Below, in pieces: positions 6,110-16,736 of a DNA stretch of 24,724 bases. The position numbers and the translations under genes were made by a program. The notes below the pieces were generated by a model. The model did no database searches. It saw nothing but the letters and a program-made list of their open reading frames with translations, and was not told where the DNA came from. Position 1 is the stretch's first letter, and each line of letters starts with the position of its first letter. Location of the stretch: the NCBI GenBank assembly GCA_003242205.1, contig QGUR01000020.1:1-24724 (forward strand). Direction: 5' to 3'. Source of the DNA: Chloroflexota bacterium. Its GTDB lineage: Bacteria > Chloroflexota > Anaerolineae > Aggregatilineales > Phototrophicaceae.

Positions 6110-7012
6110 ATGCGCGATCGGCGCTATTGGCTTCGCCTTGTAGCATTTTTCGTGTTAGCGCTCGCAGGAGCGCTTCTGTTTCTACCGCTGGCAGCGGGCG
6201 GGCTGTTGATGTGGGGCCTGACGCACGTTGGCTGTGCCCGTTCTGGCAGCCCGGACCAGTTCGGACTTGCCTACGAGGATGTGCGTTTTACAACGCCACA
6301 GGGGCGGTCGATCGATGGCTATTTTCTGCCCGGAAGCAACGGCGGAACCGTCATTGTAGCGCCCTCGCTGGCCAATGACCGTGGCGGCGATCTGGCGGAT
6401 GCCGCGATCTTCAATCGCGCCGGCTTTCACGTGCTGACGTTTGATTCGCCTACCTGCGCCGGCGCGCCGGTCCACTCACTCGGCTATCTGGAAGCCGGCG
6501 ATGCCGAAGCGGCTTTTCATTATTTGGCCTCGCGCCCGGATGTTGATGCGAGTCGCGTGTCGATACATGGTTTTTCATCTGCTGGGGCAGCCAGCCTGTT
6601 CGCGGCGGCCCGCCGGCCCGAGCTTCGCGCCGTATCGGCAAAAGGCGGCTATCATGATTTGCCCGTTCTGCTCGGCGTTGGCCGCGATCAGGGGTTTTTC
6701 ATGTCGCTGATTGCGGCCGGTGGCCGGTTGGGATACCGGCTGTCGACCGGTCTGGATATTGAGGTGCTGCGTCCGGTTGACGTCATGCAGGCCATCGCGC
6801 CGCGGCCGGTTCTCCTGATCTACGGGAGCCGGGAAGTTTCGCTGCCGGGAGCGCGCCAGATGTTGGAACGGGCGACTGCCGCGGGCGTTCCGGCCGAGCT
6901 GTGGGTGGTCGAAGGCGCGGGACATGGCAATTATCACGCGGTGGCAGGAGAGACTTACGAACGACGTCTGACTGACTTCCACCGCCGGGCGTTCGATATA
7001 CCGGATATCTGA
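6110..7012 (+). CDS. Membrane-anchored alpha/beta hydrolase
   Basis: A 300-residue alpha/beta-hydrolase fold protein with one N-terminal membrane anchor (about residues 9-37), so the catalytic domain probably faces outside. Motifs: strand TVIVAPSLANDRGG, the nucleophile elbow GFSSAG, where the usual GxSxG has Ala then Gly, and the late histidine GAGHGNY. At the position normally holding the acid (GxxDxxxP) the sequence is GSREVSLP, so Glu seems to replace Asp. The triad is thus Ser-Glu-His if functional. It begins 6 bp after tatC and is probably in the same transcript. Close in style to dipeptidyl-peptidase/BAAT-like hydrolases; the substrate is unknown. Confidence 0.8.
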   Translation: MRDRRYWLRLVAFFVLALAGALLFLPLAAGGLLMWGLTHVGCARSGSPDQFGLAYEDVRFTTPQGRSIDGYFLPGSNGGTVIVAPSLANDRGGDLADAAIFNRAGFHVLTFDSPTCAGAPVHSLGYLEAGDAEAAFHYLASRPDVDASRVSIHGFSSAGAASLFAAARRPELRAVSAKGGYHDLPVLLGVGRDQGFFMSLIAAGGRLGYRLSTGLDIEVLRPVDVMQAIAPRPVLLIYGSREVSLPGARQMLERATAAGVPAELWVVEGAGHGNYHAVAGETYERRLTDFHRRAFDIPDI

Positions 7013-7055
7013 CGCGCTATTCGATCAGACTGATGCAACAGGGAGCAAGGTAGAA

Positions 7056-7961
7056 ATGGCATCGACCTCTTCGCGTTCCGTGCGTATTATTGGTGTGCCC
7101 ATGGATTTGGGACAAAGCCGGCGCGGCGTCGATATGGGGCCGAGCGCCGTGCGCTATGCCGAGCTGCAAAAACGCCTCAGCCATCTCGGTCTGCACGTGA
7201 CCGATGGGGGCAACATCGCCGTGCCGGTGGTAGAGGCAATTGACGACACGCCGGAGGATGGTCTGGCGCATCAGGCGAGCGCCATCGGCGCGGTTTGCCG
7301 CGAGATTTATCGTCAGGCTCTGGAGATTGTCGAACACGACGAAATTGCGATTTTTCTGGGCGGCGACCACAGCATTTCCATCGGCACGGTTGCGGCAGCC
7401 CTGCATCGCGCTGACCGCGTCGGGGTTTTGTGGATAGACGCGCACGGCGATTTCAACACGCCACAGACGACGCTCACCGGTAACGTACACGGTATGGTCG
7501 TTGCTGCGTTGATGGGCATGTGCCCACCTGTGCTAACCGTAGGCGAACGGCGGTTGCGCCCGGAGCAAATCGTCATGATCGGCGTCCGCGATCTCGATCC
7601 GGAGGAGCGTGTCGCGCTGCGTGCCAGCGGCATCCGGGTGCTGACGATGCGCGATATTGACGAAAAGGGGATGGCGTGGGTGATCGGCGAAGCGCTGGCG
7701 GCGCTGAGCGACTTCGACGTTCTGCACGTCAGCTTCGACATGGACTCGCTCGATCCACAGGTCGTCTCCGGTGTGGGAACGCCCGTGCCCGGCGGGCTGA
7801 CCTATCGTGAGGCGCATCTGTTGATGGAGCTGCTGCACGATGATGGGCGCGTCCGGTCGCTCGATCTGGTCGAAATCAATCCGATTCTGGATACCGCAAA
7901 TCAGACAGCACAGGTCGCCGTGGATCTGGCGGCAAGCCTGTTTGGCCAGCAAATTCTATAG
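7056..7961 (+). CDS. rocF: Arginase (ureohydrolase family)
   Basis: A binuclear Mn2+ ureohydrolase, most like arginase, which hydrolyses L-arginine to ornithine and urea. All metal-ligand motifs are intact: GGDHS (H105), IDAHGDFN (D128, H130, D132) and SFDMDSLDP (D228, D230). The N-terminus IIGVPMDLGQSRRGVDMGPSA and the region GTPVPGGLTYREAHLLMELL are typical of arginases rather than agmatinases. The length of 301 residues is normal. The ATG at 7056 has an AAGG upstream and starts 43 bp after the hydrolase. The acyltransferase gene follows after 9 bp. The position among Tat and lipid genes gives no clear pathway link, so a housekeeping role in arginine/urea metabolism is inferred. Confidence 0.92.
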   Translation: MASTSSRSVRIIGVPMDLGQSRRGVDMGPSAVRYAELQKRLSHLGLHVTDGGNIAVPVVEAIDDTPEDGLAHQASAIGAVCREIYRQALEIVEHDEIAIFLGGDHSISIGTVAAALHRADRVGVLWIDAHGDFNTPQTTLTGNVHGMVVAALMGMCPPVLTVGERRLRPEQIVMIGVRDLDPEERVALRASGIRVLTMRDIDEKGMAWVIGEALAALSDFDVLHVSFDMDSLDPQVVSGVGTPVPGGLTYREAHLLMELLHDDGRVRSLDLVEINPILDTANQTAQVAVDLAASLFGQQIL

Positions 7962-7970
7962 GACAAATAC

Positions 7971-8567
7971 GTGATCGTACTTTCCTTAATCGCTCGAATG
8001 ATTCTGCGTCTTGCCGGCTGGCAGGTCGTGGGTGACGTGCCGGATGTGAAGAAAGCCGTTGTCGCGGCGGCGCACCACACCTCGAACTGGGATGGCGTGC
8101 TGCTGGTGCTTGGTTCTCTGGCGGTGCAGCGCCGTATTTTGTGGCTTGGCAAGCATACGCTGTTTCGCTTTCCGCTTGCGCCGGCGCTGCGCCTGCTCGG
8201 CGGCATTCCGCTGGATCGCACTGCCAGCAACGGGGCAGTCGAGCAGGCTGTCGCGGAGTTCAGGCGGCGCGAGACGATGTATCTCGCGCTGTCGCCGGAA
8301 GGCACACGCCGCAAGGTTTCGCGGTGGAAACGCGGTTTCTATCAGATTGCGCTGGAAGCCGGCGTGCCGATTGTGCTGGCTTCGCCTGACTATAAGCGCC
8401 GGCAGATTGTCATCGGCCCCGTGATCTGGCCGAGCGGCGACATCGACGCCGATATGGTCCGTATCCGCGAGTTCTTTCAGGACAAGACACCTCGTTTTCC
8501 CGAACGTGCCGGCGATATGGTCATTACCGGCACGCGGCGGCGCGAGACGGCGGATCTGTCACAGTAA
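7971..8567 (+). CDS. 1-acyl-sn-glycerol-3-phosphate acyltransferase family protein
   Basis: A PlsC-type lysophospholipid acyltransferase of 198 residues, working at the membrane on phosphatidic-acid or related lipid synthesis. The catalytic HxxxxD motif is AHHTSNWD (H36, D41). Other motifs follow in order: GKHTLFRFP, GGIPLDR (motif II/III) and LSPEGTRRKV (phosphate-binding). The N-terminus has a weak hydrophobic segment (VLSLIARMILRLAG). The start is GTG at 7971 with AGGA just upstream, 9 bp after arginase. The motif variant HTSNWD with an SPEG box is common in the MlaE/Lpl-type small acyltransferases, so the exact acceptor is uncertain. Confidence 0.87.
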   Translation: MIVLSLIARMILRLAGWQVVGDVPDVKKAVVAAAHHTSNWDGVLLVLGSLAVQRRILWLGKHTLFRFPLAPALRLLGGIPLDRTASNGAVEQAVAEFRRRETMYLALSPEGTRRKVSRWKRGFYQIALEAGVPIVLASPDYKRRQIVIGPVIWPSGDIDADMVRIREFFQDKTPRFPERAGDMVITGTRRRETADLSQ

Positions 8568-8573
8568 GTCTTG

Positions 8574-8582
8574 TGCTACAAT
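8574..8582 (+). promoter_or_regulatory. Extended -10 promoter upstream of sat
   Basis: TGCTACAAT is an extended -10 element, 34 bp before the sat ATG. A weak -35-like CTGTCA (8556-8561) is 15 bp upstream. It could start a separate transcript for sat and the genes after it, within the codirectional run. Confidence 0.45.
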
Positions 8583-8616
8583 TGCCCGCCTGTGGCTCGG
8601 ATAAGGGGATGAACAG

Positions 8617-9798
8617 ATGGCTGGTCATCAATCGCCAGTAGCATTAATTGCGCCTCATGGTGGTGTTCTGGTCGATAGACTGCGTGTCGAGGGTGACGAG
8701 GCCGAGGCACTGCGCGAACGCGCTGCGGCTGCCGTTCCGGTTGTGCTCAGCGAAGTCGCTCGCTCCGATCTGGAAATGATCGCCACCGGCGTGCTCAGCC
8801 CGCTTGAGGGCTTCATGACGCACGACGAATATGAGGCGGTGCTCTCGACGATGCATTTGCCCAACGGGCTGCCGTGGACGCTGCCGGTGACATTGCCGGT
8901 GAGCGAGGAAACGGCGGCGCGGCTCCGGCCTGGACAGGATGTGGCGCTGGTCGACGCTCATGGCGAGCTACTCGGCCTGCTCGAACTGGTTGAGAGTTAT
9001 CGTTATGACCGGGTGCGTGAAGCCCGTTCTGCCTATGGCACGGATGATGGCGCACATCCCGGCGTTGCCCGGCTGATGAGGCAGGATGAGTTTTATCTGG
9101 CCGGGCCTGTGTGGATGCTGGTCACGCCATCGTCACCGTTTCCGGATTTGTACCTGACCCCGCGAGAAACACGCGCGCTGTTTCAGGAACGGGGCTGGCG
9201 GCGGATCGTCGCCTTTCAGACGCGGAACCCGATTCACCGGGCGCATGAATATCTGCTTAAGTGCGCGCTGGAAATCGCCGATGGCCTGCTGCTTCACCCG
9301 CTGGTCGGCGAAACCAGAGATGAAGACCTGCCGGCGGCGCTGCGCGTCGAAAGCTATCGCGTCCTGCTGCAGCACTATTTCCCGGTTCAACGAACGTTGT
9401 TAAGCGTTTTTCCGGCGGCCATGCGCTATGCCGGCCCGCGCGAAGCCATCTGGCATGCCATTGCGCGCAAGAACTACGGCTGCACGCATTTCATCGTCGG
9501 GCGCGACCATGCGGGTGTCGGCGGCTATTACGGGCCTTATGATGCTCAGCGGTTGTTCGATGAGTTTGACCCGGCGTTGATCGGTATTACGCCGCTGATG
9601 TTCGAACACGCCTTTTATTGCTGCGCCTGCGGTCAGGTAACGACCTCGAAGACGTGCCCGCATGACTCATCGGAATGGTTGCAATTGAGCGGTACGGAGG
9701 TTCGGGCGCGCCTGCGCGCCGGTGAGATGCTGCCTGCGGAGTTCACACGTCCCGAGGTCAGCGCCGTCTTGATGCGCGGCCTGAAGAATGGTCAATGA
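8617..9798 (+). CDS. sat: Sulfate adenylyltransferase (ATP sulfurylase)
   Basis: The enzyme that activates sulfate with ATP to adenosine 5'-phosphosulfate. The 393-residue length is that of the single-chain bacterial/archaeal type, not the CysDN GTPase type. Key motifs: QTRNPIHRAHE (201-211), the nucleotide-binding HxxH-like block, and GRDHAG for the second catalytic loop. A cysteine cluster (CCACGQVTTSKTCPH) near the C-terminus fits a structural zinc site. The start has a good AGGGGA ribosome site. It overlaps the next gene by ATGA and lies two genes upstream of an APS kinase, so this locus makes PAPS. No APS reductase or sulfite reductase is present in the window. Confidence 0.96.
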   Translation: MAGHQSPVALIAPHGGVLVDRLRVEGDEAEALRERAAAAVPVVLSEVARSDLEMIATGVLSPLEGFMTHDEYEAVLSTMHLPNGLPWTLPVTLPVSEETAARLRPGQDVALVDAHGELLGLLELVESYRYDRVREARSAYGTDDGAHPGVARLMRQDEFYLAGPVWMLVTPSSPFPDLYLTPRETRALFQERGWRRIVAFQTRNPIHRAHEYLLKCALEIADGLLLHPLVGETRDEDLPAALRVESYRVLLQHYFPVQRTLLSVFPAAMRYAGPREAIWHAIARKNYGCTHFIVGRDHAGVGGYYGPYDAQRLFDEFDPALIGITPLMFEHAFYCCACGQVTTSKTCPHDSSEWLQLSGTEVRARLRAGEMLPAEFTRPEVSAVLMRGLKNGQ

Positions 9799-11216
9799 CA
9801 TTCATGCGACGGCTATTTGGAACGCGATCACGTGGCGAACGCGTCCTCGTGATCGGGTTGGACTGCGCTGGCCCGCAGTTGGTTTTCGATCAGTTCCGCC
9901 ATGACCTGCCGGTGCTGTCGCAGCTTATGGACGGCGGAACGTGGGGAGAGTTGGAATCTTCCATTCCCTGCATTACCGTGCCCGCATGGTCGAGCATGCT
10001 CAGCGGTCGCGATCCCGGCGTGCTCGGCTGTTACGGATTCCGCAACCGGAAGGACTATTCTTACGAACCACTGGTCACGGCGGACAGCACCACCATTCGC
10101 CAGCCGCGTGTCTGGGATTATCTATCCGAGGCCGGCATGGAGTCGGTGGTCATCGGCGTGCCGCAGACTTATCCCGTGCGCCCGCTGAAAGGCCATCTCG
10201 TCAGCGGCTTGCTGACGCCTGACACGGACAGTCTTTTCACTTATCCGGCCATCTTCAAGCAGGAAGTGCTCAGCCTCGCGCCCGGCTATCTGTTCGATGT
10301 GCGCGACTTTCGCACCAACGACAAGAATCGTCTGCTGCAACAGATCATTGACCTGACCGAAGTGCAGCACCGGCTGGTCATGCACAGCCTGAAGTCCAAG
10401 CCATGGGACTTCTTTATATATGTCAATATCGGCCTTGACCGGCTGCACCACGGCTTCTGGCGCTTTCAGGACCCGGCGCACCGGCTTTACGAACCGGGTA
10501 ATCCCTTTGAAACGGCGATCCGCGACTACTACCGGATGCTCGACCGGCAGATCGGTGCGATGCTCGAAGCGGCGGACGGCGCGACCGTGCTGGTCGTCAG
10601 CGATCATGGCGTGCGCCGTATGGACGGCGGCATTTGCATCAACGAATGGCTCTGGCGTAATGGCTGGTTGACGCTGCGTACGCCTCCGGCTCGCGATTGC
10701 CTGATTTCCATTGAAGAAGCCGATATCGACTGGTCTCGAACTCGCGCATGGGCTGCAGGCGGTTATTATGGTCGCATCTTCCTGAATGTGCAGGGCAGGG
10801 AGCCGCTGGGCGTGATTCCGCCAACGGCATATGAGGCAACACGAGATGAACTGGCTGCCGAACTGGAGGCCATTCCGGACCCGGATGGCCGGCCATTGCC
10901 AACGCGCGTCTACAAGCCACAGGACATCTATCAGCAGGTCAACGGCTATCCGCCCGATCTGATGGTTTATTTTGGCGGGCTGCACTGGCGTGCCGTCGGC
11001 AGCCTCGGCCACGGCGCGATTCATACGCTGACCAACGACACAGGGCCAGACGACGCCAACCACGCCGAGCACGGATTATTCATTCTCTACGACCCGCGGA
11101 AAACGGGGCGGGGAAACGTTAGCGGGCATCAGTTGATGGATATCGCGCCGACACTACTACAGCGTATGGGCGTCGCAGCACCGCCCGAACTGCAGGGGCG
11201 GCCAATCATGATTTGA
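9795..11216 (+). CDS. Alkaline-phosphatase-superfamily phosphodiesterase/nucleotide pyrophosphatase
   Basis: A 473-residue member of the alkaline phosphatase superfamily of the type annotated as type I phosphodiesterase/nucleotide pyrophosphatase. Metal and nucleophile residues are all visible: D23 in GLDCAGP, the nucleophile region ITVPAWSSMLSGRDPG (Thr61 or nearby Ser), D215 and H219 in NIGLDRLHHG, D270/H271 in VVSDHG, and a late His in NHAEHGLF. The N-terminus has no signal peptide, so it is likely cytoplasmic. It overlaps sat by ATGA, so the two are translationally coupled. The coupling suggests action on a phosphosulfate nucleotide or on a sulfated product, but that is inference. The substrate is undetermined. 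Confidence 0.88.
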   Translation: MTFMRRLFGTRSRGERVLVIGLDCAGPQLVFDQFRHDLPVLSQLMDGGTWGELESSIPCITVPAWSSMLSGRDPGVLGCYGFRNRKDYSYEPLVTADSTTIRQPRVWDYLSEAGMESVVIGVPQTYPVRPLKGHLVSGLLTPDTDSLFTYPAIFKQEVLSLAPGYLFDVRDFRTNDKNRLLQQIIDLTEVQHRLVMHSLKSKPWDFFIYVNIGLDRLHHGFWRFQDPAHRLYEPGNPFETAIRDYYRMLDRQIGAMLEAADGATVLVVSDHGVRRMDGGICINEWLWRNGWLTLRTPPARDCLISIEEADIDWSRTRAWAAGGYYGRIFLNVQGREPLGVIPPTAYEATRDELAAELEAIPDPDGRPLPTRVYKPQDIYQQVNGYPPDLMVYFGGLHWRAVGSLGHGAIHTLTNDTGPDDANHAEHGLFILYDPRKTGRGNVSGHQLMDIAPTLLQRMGVAAPPELQGRPIMI

Positions 11217-11236
11217 TCGGAAAGAATGCTGCGTAG

Positions 11237-12967
11237 ATGGAAGGTTTGATTACTTCTCCAGCTGACACTGCGTTACATCCTGCACCCAACTTCCACCCGC
11301 GAATCTGGGGGCGCTTATGGCCGCTACTCTTGCTTCTCGTCCTGCTGGTAGGTGTCTGGTTGCTGTTGCTTGCGCGCGGGCTGGATCTTGGCTTTACCGG
11401 AGATTTGCTTGATTACGCTTATCACTATGAACGTCTCGGCGTTTCTGGCGGCATGCAGTGGCTACTTACCAAACATCTGCAGCGCCACCTGTTCGCTGGC
11501 CTATTTCCTGCTCCGCTAGCCTATTTTTTTCCCCGCGAAAGCGCCGTCTGGTATGCGATGGCGTTCGCCGTGCATTATGCCGCGGCAGTGATGAGCTTTA
11601 TGCTGGCTGATGCCGTGCTTAAAGGCAAGTTGCGATGGGTGTCCTTCAGCGCTGCGCTGATATTCGCCTTTCATACGCTGCATCTGCGCATGAATTTCGA
11701 GTTCCCGACAATTTATATGGGTACTGCAGCGCTGTTTCTGGCGTTGCTTTCACTCTGGCTCTATTTGCAATATGTACGACGCGGGCGCTGTAATCGTTGG
11801 TGGATTGAGTGCTCGATAGCAGCCTATAGCTTTGCCGTTGGCTTGTATGAACAAACGGTGCTGTTTTTTGCGTTGCATCCTATTATTGCATTCTTTGAAT
11901 CCCGTTATCGAGGCGAGCAGGTTACTCTTGGCCGCTTTCTGAAGCGCGCACTTGCCGACTCGTTCTGGTTTCCGGTTTTTGTGGTTGTCTATCTCTATTT
12001 GCTGCGTGCCCTTTTTATCGGAAATGGCACTTTGTCATTCAACCCTGCTTATATCGCCGGTCAGGTTGCCGCCGGGTTGATGGCGGAATTCGCACCTGTC
12101 CCCTTCCTAGAGCGCCTGTTGGCAGGGCTTATCGCTGCGGTGGCGCTGGCAATTCTCTTGGTCTGGTGGATTAACCACGAGCTTCGAGCGTTAACTCACA
12201 AGGAAGGTGACGCTTTCGGAGGGAGTTCGCTTGTCTATTTGGTCGTGTTGGGAGGTGGTATCAGCATCGTCAGTATTGTTGGAGTGGCTCCAACAAGTTG
12301 GCCGCCGCTTGAGAACCCCCGGATGATATACCCGTCCGCAGTTGGCTTTGGTTTTGTGGTTGCGGGTTTGCTTGGCTTGCTGCACGTTCAACCACTTGGT
12401 CGTTTGTTTGCAGCAATGACCATTGCCGTGCTTGTTGCTGCCGGTTTTTCAGGGCTGCTGTCAATCCAGTCTGAATATATACGCCAGCAAGCTGCGCGGC
12501 AGGCTGTACTCAATGCGATTCAAAGTGTGATTTCGCAGGTTTCTACCGATCCATTGCCATATCTGTTGTTGGTTTCTGATGCCCATCCCAGCAACGATCT
12601 CTGGCTGTATGCACAGGATAACCGCTTTCCCTATACGTTCGACCTGATGTATGACGTAACCGGAATGCCGGTTGATGCACTGTATATGGATGTCGATCCT
12701 GCAGATGCGCCGCCGCCAGATGTGCCAGGGAGCCGGTATCAGGGTAAGTTCATCGTTGTGGAGGAGGAAGGTATATATTCGCCACTGCGACCGGCTGAGC
12801 CAATTGATCCGTCACGGTTAGTGATTATTGAATACGACAGCACTAGTCAGACGGCGCGCATCCTTGACGAACTGCCTGAGGATGTCCTGGCGCGTGCCAA
12901 CATCGTTGAGCGCGTTCCCATCGAGTGGAAGACAAATCATTCGCTGGTTATTCCCGTGGATAACTGA
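11237..12967 (+). CDS. Multi-pass membrane protein, possible GT-C-type transferase
   Basis: A 576-residue protein with about ten hydrophobic segments in the first ~420 residues (for example LLLLLVLLVGVWLLLLA at 30-46), then a soluble C-terminal domain of about 140 residues. The first outer loop after helix 1 holds an acidic pair (TGDLLDYAYHY), and GT-C glycosyltransferases carry their catalytic acid at this point, but the match is weak and no family signature is certain. The soluble tail is acidic (DVDPADAPPPDVPG). Codons look more A/T-rich than in the flanking sat and cysC genes, which may mean later insertion. It lies 20 bp after the phosphodiesterase and 17 bp before cysC, inside the sulfate-activation run, so a role in a sulfated glycan or lipid is possible. 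Confidence 0.6.
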   Translation: MEGLITSPADTALHPAPNFHPRIWGRLWPLLLLLVLLVGVWLLLLARGLDLGFTGDLLDYAYHYERLGVSGGMQWLLTKHLQRHLFAGLFPAPLAYFFPRESAVWYAMAFAVHYAAAVMSFMLADAVLKGKLRWVSFSAALIFAFHTLHLRMNFEFPTIYMGTAALFLALLSLWLYLQYVRRGRCNRWWIECSIAAYSFAVGLYEQTVLFFALHPIIAFFESRYRGEQVTLGRFLKRALADSFWFPVFVVVYLYLLRALFIGNGTLSFNPAYIAGQVAAGLMAEFAPVPFLERLLAGLIAAVALAILLVWWINHELRALTHKEGDAFGGSSLVYLVVLGGGISIVSIVGVAPTSWPPLENPRMIYPSAVGFGFVVAGLLGLLHVQPLGRLFAAMTIAVLVAAGFSGLLSIQSEYIRQQAARQAVLNAIQSVISQVSTDPLPYLLLVSDAHPSNDLWLYAQDNRFPYTFDLMYDVTGMPVDALYMDVDPADAPPPDVPGSRYQGKFIVVEEEGIYSPLRPAEPIDPSRLVIIEYDSTSQTARILDELPEDVLARANIVERVPIEWKTNHSLVIPVDN

Positions 12968-12984
12968 ACGAAGGGCTTATATTC

Positions 12985-13545
12985 ATGCAATACACGCATC
13001 ATCCCGGGTTTGTATTGTGGTTTACCGGGCTTTCGGGCGCGGGTAAAACGACGATTTCGCAGGCGCTGGAAGCGATCCTGCGAGAGCGCGGTGTACGTGT
13101 TGAGCGGCTTGACGGAGACACCGTGCGCCAGCACCTGACGAAGGATCTGGGATTTTCCAAAGCAGACCGCGATACCAACATCGAACGGGTTACGTTTGTT
13201 GCCAAGCTGCTGAGCCGCAACAACGTCGGCGTGCTGGCGGCATTCATTTCGCCCTACCGCTATATGCGGGATCGGGTGCGTACTGAAACGACGAACTTTA
13301 TTGAAGTCTACGTCGACGCGCCGCTGGAAACATGCATCAGGCGTGACGTCAAAGGGATGTATGCGCAGGCGCTGGCGGGGAAGATCGAAAATTTTACCGG
13401 CATCAACGACCCGTATGAGCCGCCGGAAAAACCTGACATCCACCTGCGAACCGACCGTGAGACGCTGGAGGAATCGGTGGCCAAGGTCCTCGAATATCTG
13501 GAGCAGCGAGCGCTGATTCCGGTGGATGAACCGTCAGCGCGATAG
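12985..13545 (+). CDS. cysC: Adenylyl-sulfate kinase (APS kinase)
   Basis: Phosphorylates APS at the 3' position to give PAPS, the sulfate donor. It has the P-loop GLSGAGKTT at 15-23, the DGD motif (LDGDTVRQHL) and the APS-kinase signatures KADRDTNIERV, FISPYRYMRDRVR and FTGINDPYEPP. The length of 186 residues is normal. A GAAGGG Shine-Dalgarno precedes ATG 12985. It is the last gene of the plus-strand run and ends just before a strong terminator. With sat in the same run the pair makes a complete PAPS route, arranged as two separate proteins rather than a CysN-CysC fusion. Confidence 0.95.
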   Translation: MQYTHHPGFVLWFTGLSGAGKTTISQALEAILRERGVRVERLDGDTVRQHLTKDLGFSKADRDTNIERVTFVAKLLSRNNVGVLAAFISPYRYMRDRVRTETTNFIEVYVDAPLETCIRRDVKGMYAQALAGKIENFTGINDPYEPPEKPDIHLRTDRETLEESVAKVLEYLEQRALIPVDEPSAR

Positions 13546-13550
13546 AATCG

Positions 13551-13585
13551 AAACCGGCCTTATCTGGTGTGATAAGGCCGGTTTT
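13551..13585 (+). terminator. Rho-independent terminator after cysC, possibly bidirectional
   Basis: A perfect 14-bp stem, AAACCGGCCTTATC (13551-13564) with GATAAGGCCGGTTT (13571-13584), closes a 6-nt loop (TGGTGT) and ends in a short T run. It sits between cysC and the convergent ATPase gene, so it can serve transcripts from both sides. The T tract is brief on both strands. Confidence 0.85.
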
Positions 13586-13600
13586 GATACCCGTTTCGTA

Positions 13601-16534
<2,934 letters not shown>

Positions 16535-16588
16535 TCAGGTTACTCCTTCGACGGAGATGATATGGAACCATGCATTAGTATTACGCCA

Positions 16589-16594
16589 AGTGTA
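16589..16594 (-). promoter_or_regulatory. Candidate -10 element for the P-type ATPase gene
   Basis: TACACT on the minus strand (GATACACTTGG context) lies about 55 bp upstream of the ATPase start. No good -35 is seen at the usual distance, so this is weak. It is listed because the same hexamer recurs at other starts in the window. Confidence 0.3.
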
Positions 16595-16679
16595 TCGACG
16601 CGCAACGGCCCCGCCGCCCTCAAAATGGGGGGTATTGGTGAAATGGAGCACAATCTGCCCTGACGATAGCAGCAATGAA

Positions 16680-16712
16680 AAGGCCCGGACATCGGTCGGG
16701 CGTCCGGGCCTT
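16680..16712 (-). terminator. Rho-independent terminator after the 2-oxoacid oxidoreductase operon
   Basis: An 11-bp perfect stem, AAGGCCCGGAC (16680-16690) with GTCCGGGCCTT (16702-16712), has an 11-nt loop. Read on the minus strand it ends in GGCCTTTTC, a short U tract, 25 bp after the korB stop. It separates korB from the downstream ATPase gene. Confidence 0.82.
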
Positions 16713-16736
16713 GCGTTTCTGGAGGATAGGGCGCTG

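Noticed and set aside
10122..11072. A 316-codon minus-strand open frame opposite the phosphodiesterase gene
   Set aside because: It is antisense to a gene with all alkaline-phosphatase-superfamily metal motifs. The reverse product shows no domain.
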